Assembly (NCBI RefSeq): GCF_002105465.1
Contig: NZ_NCSQ01000033.1
Coordinates: 1 to 42,492, forward strand
Length of the DNA: 42,492 bases
Origin: Aquidulcibacter paucihalophilus
Lineage (GTDB): Bacteria; Pseudomonadota; Alphaproteobacteria; Caulobacterales; Aquidulcibacteraceae
Direction: 5' to 3'
The translations under genes were made by a program, and so were the position numbers. The notes under the pieces are model-generated. The model had not been told where the DNA came from. It saw only the letters and a list, made by a program, of their open reading frames with translations, and did no database searches. Shown piece after piece: positions 1 to 7,454 of the stretch. Position 1 is the stretch's first letter. Each line of letters opens with the position of its first letter.

Positions 1-89
1 TGACCATGCGTTGTCACGCCATGTGACTTACGGACGACTTGTGACTTGCCACCAACAACTTCCATAAAACATAGCACATACAGGCCCTT

Positions 90-114
90 GAGCAAGTGAA
101 AACTTGCTCTTTAT
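90..114 (+). terminator. Probable rho-independent terminator
   Basis: A perfect 8-bp stem (GAGCAAGT / ACTTGCTC, 90-97 and 102-109) closes a GAAA tetraloop and is followed by a short T-rich tail (TTTAT). It would end transcription of a plus-strand gene lying off the left edge. The weak, interrupted T-tract is the main doubt. Confidence 0.5.
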
Positions 115-172
115 CTTGCTGTATTCAAATATTCGTGCTTTACTGGATCATCAATACTAATGGATACAAGCT

Positions 173-2035
173 ATGACAAAGCACTATACTACAATACAAT
201 CTGTGTGTAGAAGTTTCTGGCTGCAATTTCTACATGGCGACAACTCAGACTGGGATAAAAAACCTGTCTGGTTGCTCAAATCCGGCGCTGTGATGCTCGT
301 CTGGCTTGAGTTCCTCACACTTTTTGCAGCTTGGCCGGGAAGAGTTCCGCATGAGGAATTAGGGCCTGTGTGGCTGAACCTTCTGGGCATAGAGTTTCGG
401 GCACCTTGGGCGGGCATCGCCTATGTCTTTACACCGGATGGGCGTACCGGGGGTTGGCTCTGGTTGATGCGCCTATGTGGCGTGATCCTGACACTGGCGG
501 GCATAGGGCTTGCCCTTCTCTACGCGGGGCTTCCGCCCAAGCGGCCTGCCAAGGGTGACCGCTTTGCATATGGCGGACATTTGCTCGATCAGGCTGGGTC
601 CTCGGGGGTCATTGTGGGCCATGCTAAGGGCTTGCCTTGGCAGAAGGTGCCAGACCTTGTCAGGCTTCGTCCGTCTACGGATATACTAATCGTTGGCGCC
701 GGCCCTGAGGCCACTGGCGCGTTCCAAGCAGCACTTAAAAGCTTTGATGGGGCAATTCTGCGCTTTGGTAAGGACCGTCTCTTTGGCGAGTTGATTGATG
801 ACCGGGAGATTTTGCGTGTGGCTGAAGGGGCTATCGCCAACTTCCCACTTGATCCCTTGCGGCAAGTCCGCACAGGGGTCCTTGCGTGGGGAGATGTGTG
901 GGCGATGCTCTCGCCTTGTGGCTTCAATGAGCGTCAACGTGTCTTGGCCACAGCCCTTCTGGTTCACGGCCTTGAGACGCTTCGCCCTGCTGATCGAACC
1001 TTTGCCGGGGTGATGGAAAAGCTTCCCAGTCCTGATCAGCTTTATGCGCGTTTGCACGGTTGGCTTGAAGCGACGGAAATCTTGAAGCCAGAGGCCTATG
1101 ATCAGGTGTCTGGCCTTCTCGACTATTGGGCACAAGCGCAGGAGCAAGTGGCTGAGGACTTGGCCATGATACCAGAGCGCTTGTGGGCGACCCAGAAAGG
1201 CTGGAGCTATTATCTGGGCTGGGCACCTCTGCCGACCTTGGCCAACATCTGTGAGTATGGCCCTCGCGTTCTCTCCATCGAGATGAGAGCTAAGAACGCG
1301 CGTGATGACTTTGATCCGGTGAGCCTGCCGCTCATGCATGCGATCACGCAGCTCCGCATCTTGTTCCGCGAGGCCCTCACTTCTGGCAATCGTCCCGTAC
1401 TCGTCGCCCTTGAGCCTGACATGCCAGAAGAGCTCTCTCGGATGATCACGGCGGTACATGCCGACCTCAAGCGCAGCGGGGTCTCCTTTCTCGTGCATTC
1501 AAGATCAACCAGAGACATAAGAGCTGCCTTCAAGCTTGGTCTCCAAGAGCCCATGTGCTCGGTCTTCGACACAGTCATCATGACTGAGCCCGACTACATG
1601 AGTTTCATTGAAGTGGTCGATAATCGCGCAATCTCAAGCGAAGGGGTAAGGCATGTTCGTAGTGGAGAGATCCTCATTGCTGAGACTGGGCGTCTGCCGG
1701 TTCGCTTGCATCCGGCGGATCCCTCGATGGTTCGCATGGCAGCTTATATGCCGACCGACAAGATTCAGCGGCCAGAGCCTTGGAGTGAAGCTGCGGTCTC
1801 CTATCCAATAGGAGCAAGTCTGCCCAAGCAAGTGGTGGTGAAGATACCCAAGCAGAAGGTGACAAAGCGACAGGAGATAGTGCCTGTCGCTGTTAGCCGG
1901 GACGCGCCAACCAAAGCATCAAAGTCCAAGCCGCTGGTGACCAAGGATGATCTGGCCTCTGGGACGGCGCGTCTAAAGCGTGCGCTGGCCAAACGGACCG
2001 GCGGCACGTCACCCTCCCAACATCGTCTGATCTGA
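173..2035 (+). CDS. VirD4/TraG-like protein with degenerate ATPase motifs
   Basis: A 620-aa protein. Two N-terminal membrane segments (about residues 33-53 and 98-118) precede a large cytosolic part, the layout of type IV coupling proteins. The order of landmarks follows TraG/VirD4: a GVIVG stretch, then ILIVGAGPEATG (171-182) where the P-loop APTRSGKG should be, then FPLDPLR where the family has FNPLDP, then a VLVALEP stretch (409-415) where Walker B (LLxLDEF) should be. The P-loop lysine and the Walker B aspartate are both missing, so it probably cannot hydrolyse ATP as a normal DNA pump. The C-terminus (about 540-620) is basic and low in complexity. The next gene, 10 bp downstream, is a CopG-like protein that commonly accompanies traG in trb-type conjugation loci, which supports the call. 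The family assignment is from remembered motif order, not a search. It could be a decayed or repurposed remnant of an integrated element. No strong Shine-Dalgarno is visible. Confidence 0.55.
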   Translation: MTKHYTTIQSVCRSFWLQFLHGDNSDWDKKPVWLLKSGAVMLVWLEFLTLFAAWPGRVPHEELGPVWLNLLGIEFRAPWAGIAYVFTPDGRTGGWLWLMRLCGVILTLAGIGLALLYAGLPPKRPAKGDRFAYGGHLLDQAGSSGVIVGHAKGLPWQKVPDLVRLRPSTDILIVGAGPEATGAFQAALKSFDGAILRFGKDRLFGELIDDREILRVAEGAIANFPLDPLRQVRTGVLAWGDVWAMLSPCGFNERQRVLATALLVHGLETLRPADRTFAGVMEKLPSPDQLYARLHGWLEATEILKPEAYDQVSGLLDYWAQAQEQVAEDLAMIPERLWATQKGWSYYLGWAPLPTLANICEYGPRVLSIEMRAKNARDDFDPVSLPLMHAITQLRILFREALTSGNRPVLVALEPDMPEELSRMITAVHADLKRSGVSFLVHSRSTRDIRAAFKLGLQEPMCSVFDTVIMTEPDYMSFIEVVDNRAISSEGVRHVRSGEILIAETGRLPVRLHPADPSMVRMAAYMPTDKIQRPEPWSEAAVSYPIGASLPKQVVVKIPKQKVTKRQEIVPVAVSRDAPTKASKSKPLVTKDDLASGTARLKRALAKRTGGTSPSQHRLI

Positions 2036-2045
2036 GGGCATACTT

Positions 2046-2405
2046 ATGACCACGCGCAAGCAACTTACCCTCCATCTTGATGACACCACTGCCCGCGCAC
2101 TTGATCACGAGGCCAAGCTGCGCGGTCTCACCCTCTCACGCGCCGCCAACGATGCGTTAAAACGCGTCCTCATCCAAGACCGTGCTGACGCAATCGCCGA
2201 TACCATCAAGGCCCGCCTCGATCGGCTGGATCAGCGCGATCTGGCGAGGGGGCGGGACATGGCCATCCTACGCGAAACCCTCCTCGCGTTCGTACGCATC
2301 TGGTTCACCTACACAGGACCTCTTGAGCGTGAGGATGACGACGATCAGGCTGAGGCGCTGTTTGATGCGTTTCTTGATGAGGTGGCGCGTGGGGTGCGGG
2401 GGTGA
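2046..2405 (+). CDS. CopG/ribbon-helix-helix-like conjugation accessory protein
   Basis: 119 aa. The first ~45 residues (KQLTLHLDDTTARALDHEAKLRGLTLSRAANDALKRVL) have the beta-strand plus two-helix pattern of ribbon-helix-helix (CopG/Arc) DNA-binding proteins. The rest matches the layout of the small CopG-like protein encoded between traG and trbB in trb-type conjugation clusters: an arginine-rich RLDRL-x-RDLARGRD helix, an ETLLAFVRIWFTYTGPL segment, and a final ALFDAFLDEVARG helix. The start is set by GAGGG (2034-2038), 7 nt before the ATG and overlapping the stop of the upstream gene, so the two are translationally linked. It would probably bind DNA as a dimer and regulate or assist the neighbouring gene. 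No trbB or other mating-pair gene follows; the next gene is phnD. The family call is from pattern and neighbourhood. Confidence 0.6.
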   Translation: MTTRKQLTLHLDDTTARALDHEAKLRGLTLSRAANDALKRVLIQDRADAIADTIKARLDRLDQRDLARGRDMAILRETLLAFVRIWFTYTGPLEREDDDDQAEALFDAFLDEVARGVRG

Positions 2406-2770
2406 GGCGGCAATTATCGGTGGCTGTTGGGTCTTCTTCACGCCAAGGGTTGCCGTTTAGGGTGGGTTGGCGGTTGCTTGAAAGCGGACATTCATGAACG
2501 GGAAAGCCTGCAGCAATTTGATCAGATCAAGCTTGCAAAGTAGTTCTGGCTTGATTTGTAAGGGCTGGATGACTGTTGACCTAGCAAAGGGTCAGATAAC
2601 TGGAAAACTCTGGTTTACCTTGGACCGAAACCGAGGGGCACGCCACGGTCAAGATCCCACTCAAGAGTCTCGTTGAATAAATTCTAAGCCAAAATCAGTT
2701 TTGGTTGATAAATATTCATTATAGTGTCACGCGGTTGGCCTATCGTTCCCTGTAGGCTAGGGGGCGGGAA
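2406..2770. other. Intergenic region upstream of phnD
   Basis: 365 bp with no convincing gene; a 60-codon open frame at 2494-2676 lacks a good ribosome site and resembles nothing I know. It holds a perfect 13-bp palindrome TTGATCAGATCAA (2518-2530) and, nearer phnD, an AT-rich stretch with the putative RpiR operator. The phnD promoter is presumably in the last ~100 bp. Confidence 0.5.
2706..2718 (+). promoter_or_regulatory. Putative RpiR operator upstream of phnD
   Basis: TGATAAATATTCA, an imperfect palindrome with TGA-N7-TCA ends, 52 bp before the phnD start codon. It shares 10 of 13 positions with sites at 5481-5493 (before rpiR) and 7283-7295 (between the HAD and TonB-receptor genes). The neighbouring RpiR-family regulator is the obvious candidate to bind it. 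Confidence 0.5.
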
Positions 2771-3697
2771 ATGAAGTGGCTCTATCTGACGATCAGTTTG
2801 TTGGCCTTGGCTGCGTGTTCGCAGCAATCTGATGAACAAGCCGCGAAGGATGCCTCCACCCAAGCGTTACAAGTCATCCTCATTCCGGCGGATGGTGGCA
2901 CAGAAGATGGCACTAAAGCGGACTTTAAGCCCGTCTTTGACGCGCTTAGCCAAACAAGTAAGCTCAAATTTGAATTGCGTGTGGGCCAGTCTTATAATGC
3001 TGTGGTTGAAGCCTTGTGCAGCGGATCTGCAGACATCGCTTTCGTGGGTCCTGCAGCCTATATTCAAGCTCACCAGCGCGGTTGCGCGGACTTGCTTGCG
3101 GTTGGGGTCGAAAATGGCAAGTCAGAATATTATGCCGGTTTGTTTGGACGAAGTAGCCAAGGTCTAAAATCCCTTGCTGATGTGAAGGGGAAGAATGTCG
3201 CGTTTGGCGACATTAATTCGGCATCTTCCTTTATCGTCCCAGTAGCCATGCTAATTCAGGCAAAGATTGATCCCGTCCAAGACCTTGCTGCCATTAAGCT
3301 CGTTGGAAGTCATGCGAATGCAATCGCAGCGCTTAACCAAGGCCAAGTTGATGTTGCGGCATTGTCACTCGTCTCATTCGATAAGGCAGTTAATCAAGGC
3401 GTTGTCGATCCGACAAAGGTCCATCTCATCGCCCGCAGCATGGCTTTGCCCAATCCACCGATCGTGATGCGGTCGTCGCTGGCCCCCGCGCTCAAGGCCA
3501 AGCTGAAGGCCGCTGTCGATGGCCTTGCTACCGCGCCGGGCGTGACGCCTGACATGCTGGTTGGATATGGCGGGAAGCGAGTTGACCGCTATGACACGGC
3601 GTTCAGCGCAGATCACTTCAAACCTCTGTCTGACATGATGGAACAAGTTACGCCAGAACTCAAAACCGCGGTCATGCACAAGGCGTCAAAGCCGTGA
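2771..3697 (+). CDS. phnD: PhnD-type ABC substrate-binding lipoprotein
   Basis: 308 aa. The N-terminus MKWLYLTISLLALAAC is a lipoprotein signal with lipobox LAAC (Cys16), so the mature protein is tethered in the periplasm. The rest is a phosphate/phosphite/phosphonate-binding (PhnD/PtxB-like) fold: an opening beta strand VILIPADGGTEDG, then VEALCSGSADIAFVGPAAYI and SLADVKGKNVAFGDINSASSFIVPVAML, the typical segments lining the anion pocket. It should bind an organophosphorus ligand and hand it to PhnE. It is only distantly like E. coli PhnD, so phosphonate, phosphite and organophosphate are all possible. The stop overlaps the GTG start of phnC (GTGA). Start chosen from GGGGCGGGAA just before the ATG. 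Regulation is probably through the site at 2706-2718. Confidence 0.85.
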   Translation: MKWLYLTISLLALAACSQQSDEQAAKDASTQALQVILIPADGGTEDGTKADFKPVFDALSQTSKLKFELRVGQSYNAVVEALCSGSADIAFVGPAAYIQAHQRGCADLLAVGVENGKSEYYAGLFGRSSQGLKSLADVKGKNVAFGDINSASSFIVPVAMLIQAKIDPVQDLAAIKLVGSHANAIAALNQGQVDVAALSLVSFDKAVNQGVVDPTKVHLIARSMALPNPPIVMRSSLAPALKAKLKAAVDGLATAPGVTPDMLVGYGGKRVDRYDTAFSADHFKPLSDMMEQVTPELKTAVMHKASKP

Positions 3698-4476
3698 GGT
3701 CAGACGGGGGTGCTCGGGTAATTTTTGACAATCTGTCAAAAGCGTTCCCAGACGGCACACAGGCATTAAGTTCGGTCAGCTTGCACATAGAAGCTGGGAC
3801 GTTTTGCGTGTTGTTGGGGCCTTCTGGTTCAGGCAAGTCCACCCTATTACGCTGTATCAACGGCCTCGAAACACCCAGTGATGGCCACATCTATATCAAT
3901 GATGTGGAAGTTCTTCCAACTACCCTCAAGGACTTACGACGCGGAATTGGCACGGTCCATCAGCACTTTGGCCTAGTAAATCGCGATACTGTTGCCAACA
4001 ATGTTCTAGCTGGTGCCCTGCCAGAAACATCTACTTGGCGCGCTATTCTGGGTTGGTTTCCACGGAAGCTCCAAGAGCGGGTCGCGTCCTTATTGCAAAG
4101 TGCTGGCTTGGAACCCAGCCAGTTGAATCGGCGTGTGTCTGAACTATCCGGCGGCCAACAACAGCGTGTCGGGATCGCGCGGGCGTTCATGTTATCGCCG
4201 CCTTTGATACTGGCCGATGAACCCATTGCCAGTTTGGACCCTAAGTTAAGCCACGAGATATTGTCATTGATCGCCCGGCAAGCTGCGACAGTAGGGGCCA
4301 CGGTGTTGTGCAGTCTTCATCAAGTGGACCTCGCCAAGGCTTTCGCGGATCGCATCATCGCCCTCGATCAAGGCCGGGTTGTGTTTGATGGTGCGCCTCA
4401 GGATCTGACTGAGGAAAAAGTGGCGCAAATCTACGGCTCTAAGGCACTCGAACATGACAAGGCCATCCCATCATGA
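3694..4476 (+). CDS. phnC: Phosphonate-type ABC transporter ATP-binding protein
   Basis: 260 aa cytoplasmic ATPase powering the importer. It has Walker [10 protein letters not shown] (42-50), signature [15 protein letters not shown], Walker B LILADEP followed by IASLDP (D-loop), and switch histidine in SLHQVD, all intact. The HQHFGLV Q-loop region and the closing [19 protein letters not shown] stretch are typical of PhnC. It starts with GTG at 3694, overlapping the phnD stop by 4 bp, and ends in an ATGA overlap with phnE, so the three genes are one translationally coupled operon (phnD-phnC-phnE). Substrate choice lies with the binding protein. Confidence 0.9.
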   Translation: MRSDGGARVIFDNLSKAFPDGTQALSSVSLHIEAGTFCVLLGPSGSGKSTLLRCINGLETPSDGHIYINDVEVLPTTLKDLRRGIGTVHQHFGLVNRDTVANNVLAGALPETSTWRAILGWFPRKLQERVASLLQSAGLEPSQLNRRVSELSGGQQQRVGIARAFMLSPPLILADEPIASLDPKLSHEILSLIARQAATVGATVLCSLHQVDLAKAFADRIIALDQGRVVFDGAPQDLTEEKVAQIYGSKALEHDKAIPS

Positions 4477-5483
4477 TGCAGACTAATCCGGCCAAAGCCA
4501 GTTCTTGGGTGTTTCGGCCATTGTTGACTGGAAAGCTTCTAGTTTGGGCCTTGCTCGCCATATTGGTGCTTGCTTGGTCTGGCAAAGCAACACAGATGGA
4601 TCGCGCATTGGCTTTAACCGGGCAAGCAATCGGGGTCGGCGTTACCGGCAAGGGCGACTCGCAAGTGGCCAATGGATTTGGGCAGATAGCCCGATCTCTA
4701 TGGCCCCTACAGCTTGAGACGCGCACCCCAATTGCCCAGATCGAGCATTTTCGAGCCGATCGCTTGCCGCCTTTTAGTCGGGTTGAGCATCGAAAGAGTA
4801 CTACCCAGTCGCATGATCCTTCCACCGGTAAGTATGTTAAGACCACCCAATCCGCTTCCGAGCTTGTAGTGCCTTATGGCTATGTTGTTACGGTTCTGGG
4901 AAAGTTGATCGAAACGCTTCAAATCGCCTTGTGGGGAACAATTCTGTCCTTGCTGATTTCTATCCCGCTCGGCTTCTTCGGCGCACGGAACCTCATGGGT
5001 GATGGGATCGTTGTCGCGGCTGCGCGTACTTTTGTCAGCTTCTTTCGCGCTGTACCCGAGTTGGTCAGCGCTTTGTTCCTGGTCGTTGCCTATGGTTTTG
5101 GGCCGATTGCGGGGGTGATCGCGTTAGGTCTCCATGGTGCTGGCTTTCTCGGCAAGTTTTTTGCCGACGATAGCGAGAATGCAGACCCAAAGCCGCAAGA
5201 GGCCTTGCGAGCACTGGGTGCCAATCGATTGAAGCTCGCGCGTTATGCTGTGCTGCCCCAAGTCATGCCTCAATTCACGGCCTATACGCTGTATATCTTA
5301 GATCGAAACATCCGCATGGCCACGGTTATTGGCCTCGTAGGGGCAGGTGGCATAGGTCAGGAACTAAAGGGAAGGTTTGATCTTTATGCTTATGGGCATG
5401 TGGCAACCATTTTAATTGCCATCTTTCTTATGGTGCTCCTTATCGACCAACTGTCAGTCAAATTACGCCGAAAACTATTGTGA
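4473..5483 (+). CDS. phnE: Phosphonate-type ABC transporter permease
   Basis: 336 aa inner-membrane permease. One N-terminal membrane helix (about 17-38) is followed by a ~90-residue hydrophilic, probably periplasmic stretch. A BPD_transp_1 domain follows, with about five helices from residue ~140 (YVVTVLGKLIETLQIALWGTILSLLISIPLGFFGARNL). The coupling EAA loop is visible as PQEALRALGANRLKLARYAVLPQ, and VGAGGIGQELKGRFDLYAY is characteristic of PhnE. The stop codon TGA (5481-5483) forms the first half of a putative RpiR operator upstream of the next gene. It pairs with the phnD and phnC genes before it. Confidence 0.88.
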   Translation: MMQTNPAKASSWVFRPLLTGKLLVWALLAILVLAWSGKATQMDRALALTGQAIGVGVTGKGDSQVANGFGQIARSLWPLQLETRTPIAQIEHFRADRLPPFSRVEHRKSTTQSHDPSTGKYVKTTQSASELVVPYGYVVTVLGKLIETLQIALWGTILSLLISIPLGFFGARNLMGDGIVVAAARTFVSFFRAVPELVSALFLVVAYGFGPIAGVIALGLHGAGFLGKFFADDSENADPKPQEALRALGANRLKLARYAVLPQVMPQFTAYTLYILDRNIRMATVIGLVGAGGIGQELKGRFDLYAYGHVATILIAIFLMVLLIDQLSVKLRRKLL

Positions 5484-5493
5484 GATTTATTCA
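5481..5493 (+). promoter_or_regulatory. Putative RpiR operator upstream of rpiR
   Basis: TGAGATTTATTCA, second copy of the TGANAWWTATTCA motif, 57 bp before the regulator's ATG. Its place in the regulator's own leader suggests autoregulation. Confidence 0.5.
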
Positions 5494-5550
5494 ATCATGG
5501 CACGACATGAGCTGACATTTGATAAATCGCGTCATTGTTTGAGGTGAATC

Positions 5551-6453
5551 ATGACTGAAACGACCGAGACTGTCATGAAAGGGCGCGGGCGTAACCAAGA
5601 TCAGGCTCTGGTCGAGAACATCATCGCGCGCATTCGCTTGAGCTATAAGACAATGGGCCCGATGTCCAAGACGATTGCCGACTTCATTTTGGCCCAACCC
5701 CAAAGGGTTATGGGAATGTCCGTTACGGAACTGTCCGAAACCACTGGCGCAAGCCAAGGAAGTGTTGTCAACTTTTGCCAGAACTTGGGCCTGTCGGGCT
5801 TCCAACAGCTTAAGTTATCGTTGGCCCAAGCGGTGGTGCAGCCCGTTCAATATATTCACGAAGACCTTGAACGCAGCGATGATATCGAGACCGTTTGCCG
5901 AAAGGTTTTCCATGGCGGCATCCAAGCCTTGCGCGATTCCATGTCTGCCTTGGAGCCAAAGTCGATCGCAGCTGCTGTCCAACTGATGCGCTCGGCCAAG
6001 CGAATTGAGATTTACGGGATTGGTTCTTCGGCACCCATCGCAGAGGACGCACATTATCGCATGCTCCGAATTGGTCTGGATGCGAAGGCGGTCACAGATA
6101 GCCATGTGCAAGCGATAAGTGCCTCGCGCACGACGCCCGACGTAGCTGTCTTGACCATCTCTCATACCGGCTCGACGCGCGAAACGGTGGTGGCAACTCA
6201 ACTCGCCAAGGAGGCCGGAGCAAAAACTGTGGTTCTGACGAATTTCGGAAGGTCTCCGATACAGGCGTTCGCCGATGTGACGCTCTTTACAATGGCCCGC
6301 GAGACGCTCTTCCGGACTGAGGCCATGACAAGCCGGATCGCCCAACTCTGTGTGATCGACACATTGATCGCGGCGCTAGCGCTGGCGGATTATGAGCGCT
6401 CGACCCAAACCTTGCGCGAAACATTTGACGTCTTGTCACTAAAGCGATTCTAA
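5551..6453 (+). CDS. MurR/RpiR-family regulator with SIS domain
   Basis: 300 aa. An N-terminal RpiR-type helix-turn-helix (about 20-95: MSKTIADFILAQPQRVMGMSVTELSETTGASQGSVVNFCQNLGLSGFQQLKLSLAQ) is followed by a SIS sugar-phosphate-binding domain (about 130-265, with EIYGIGSSAPIAEDAHYRMLRIG and VLTISHTGSTRETVVATQLAKEAGAKTVVLTNF). The family usually represses or activates catabolic genes in response to phosphorylated sugars or related ligands. Start set by GAGGTG before ATG 5551. It lies between phnDCE and the phosphatase gene, and a shared 13-bp motif in three flanking promoters suggests it controls the whole locus, including itself. The stop codon overlaps the opposing HAD gene by 4 bp. The ligand is unknown; a phosphorylated breakdown product of the imported compound is the natural guess. 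Confidence 0.9.
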   Translation: MTETTETVMKGRGRNQDQALVENIIARIRLSYKTMGPMSKTIADFILAQPQRVMGMSVTELSETTGASQGSVVNFCQNLGLSGFQQLKLSLAQAVVQPVQYIHEDLERSDDIETVCRKVFHGGIQALRDSMSALEPKSIAAAVQLMRSAKRIEIYGIGSSAPIAEDAHYRMLRIGLDAKAVTDSHVQAISASRTTPDVAVLTISHTGSTRETVVATQLAKEAGAKTVVLTNFGRSPIQAFADVTLFTMARETLFRTEAMTSRIAQLCVIDTLIAALALADYERSTQTLRETFDVLSLKRF

Positions 6454-7220
6454 CACAAATCAGCCAATCTCAGACTGGAGCCTGGTCTAACCAGGATCGA
6501 TGCCATATCGAGCTGCTTTGCGCCAATAATGTCAGTTTGCGGGTTGTCACCAATCATAACGGCTTGGCTTGTATCAATGCCTAAGGCCAAGCATGCCTGC
6601 TCGAACAGCTTAGCACTTGGCTTGCCAATTACTTCCATCTTGAAGGCCTGTGCAGGGACACAAGCTTGAAAAGCGGCTAGGAGCGCACCGGTTTCGGGTA
6701 TAACTGAACCAGCATGGCCAGGATGGGTCAGATCCGGATTTGAAACAATCAAATGGGCGCCATTAAGCAAAGCATTTACGCCCAGATGAAGGCTCTCATA
6801 ATTAAATCGTGTGTCGCGCAACAGAACAATTATTTCTGGGTCACACTTCACCTGGACCACACCCAGATCTCGTGCCAAGGCTTTCATGGGCAGACTTCCA
6901 AAGACAATAGTAGGTCGCTTTATTTCTGCGGCACGAACCAAGGCCTGATGACCGGCTAAGATGATACGGTCGATCGGAAAGGTGACGCCTGCTTGTGCGA
7001 GGATGCGATGGATATCGCGCGGTCTGATCGTCGAGCTATTGGACACAATGGCTATTCGCTCTTGAAACCGAGAGAGAAACTTTAGGCCGTCGGCGTGGGG
7101 AACATCGCCAATTGAAACACACCCGTCCCAGTCCAGCAAAATTCCGCTGCCACCCTCAAGGATTGTGCGTGCTTGATTGCGGTCGGCTATCCCGGCCGCT
7201 GTTACTATCAATTGGCTCAA
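6450..7220 (-). CDS. HAD-IIA family phosphatase
   Basis: 256 aa cytoplasmic phosphohydrolase. HAD motif I is LLDWDGC (nucleophile Asp30, acid/base Asp32), motif II is IVSNSST, and motif IV is MIGDNPQTDIIGAKQLDM. The cap lies between motifs II and III, as in the NagD/phosphoglycolate-phosphatase (class IIA) group. The start appears to be TTG at 7220: reading back on the minus strand, GGAG lies 7 nt upstream, and the nearby ATG codons are out of frame. It is transcribed divergently from the TonB-receptor gene, and the shared intergenic region carries a putative RpiR operator. Likely job: removing phosphate from the compound brought in by PhnDCE. The exact substrate cannot be told from sequence. 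Confidence 0.85.
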   Translation of the reverse strand: MSQLIVTAAGIADRNQARTILEGGSGILLDWDGCVSIGDVPHADGLKFLSRFQERIAIVSNSSTIRPRDIHRILAQAGVTFPIDRIILAGHQALVRAAEIKRPTIVFGSLPMKALARDLGVVQVKCDPEIIVLLRDTRFNYESLHLGVNALLNGAHLIVSNPDLTHPGHAGSVIPETGALLAAFQACVPAQAFKMEVIGKPSAKLFEQACLALGIDTSQAVMIGDNPQTDIIGAKQLDMASILVRPGSSLRLADLC

Positions 7221-7282
7221 ACTCGCTCTCCATCACCATCAACGCTTTGTGGACTTATGTTCAAGCATGTTCTGTTTTGAAA

Positions 7283-7295
7283 TGAAATATATTCA
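7283..7295 (+). promoter_or_regulatory. Putative RpiR operator between HAD and TonB-receptor genes
   Basis: TGAAATATATTCA, the best copy of the motif, within a perfect inverted repeat AATGAA-N5-TTCATT (7281-7297). It sits in the divergent intergenic region 7221-7454, so it could control both flanking genes. Confidence 0.55.
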
Positions 7296-7420
7296 TTAAC
7301 CTTTCACAAACAATTCGTGCAAGCGTCACGCTTTCTGCATAGGTTATAGCTCTAAAGACTGAAAACGCTTGTCTTGGGGCTAAGATCGTTACGATCTCGG
7401 CCAACGCGAACTTGTGCATG

Positions 7421-7439
7421 AACTGAGAACATCTCAGTT
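7421..7439 (+). promoter_or_regulatory. Leader hairpin before TonB-receptor start
   Basis: A perfect 8-bp stem AACTGAGA / TCTCAGTT with a 3-nt loop ends 5 nt before the Shine-Dalgarno GAGGGG (7444-7449) of the receptor gene. A smaller inverted repeat AGATCG-TTA-CGATCT lies at 7383-7397. They may affect mRNA stability or translation; I recognise no known riboswitch here. Confidence 0.35.
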
Positions 7440-7454
7440 ATTAGAGGGGATCAA

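Noticed and set aside
1..60. Repeated GTGACTT words at the left edge, as a CRISPR or iteron array
   Set aside because: Only two or three short imperfect copies without regular spacing.
686..1498. 270-codon minus-strand frame inside the TraG-like gene
   Set aside because: Lies wholly opposite a better-supported gene and has histidine/arginine-rich composition typical of antisense frames.
2494..2676. 60-codon frame in the gap before phnD
   Set aside because: No ribosome site, no recognisable content; reads like random translation of intergenic DNA.
2719..2745. Pho box upstream of phnD
   Set aside because: A single GTCAC lies here, without the paired CTGTCAT-type direct repeats 11 bp apart.
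7300..7454. Cobalamin or other riboswitch before the TonB receptor
   Set aside because: No conserved B12-box-like or other known riboswitch core could be found; only simple hairpins.
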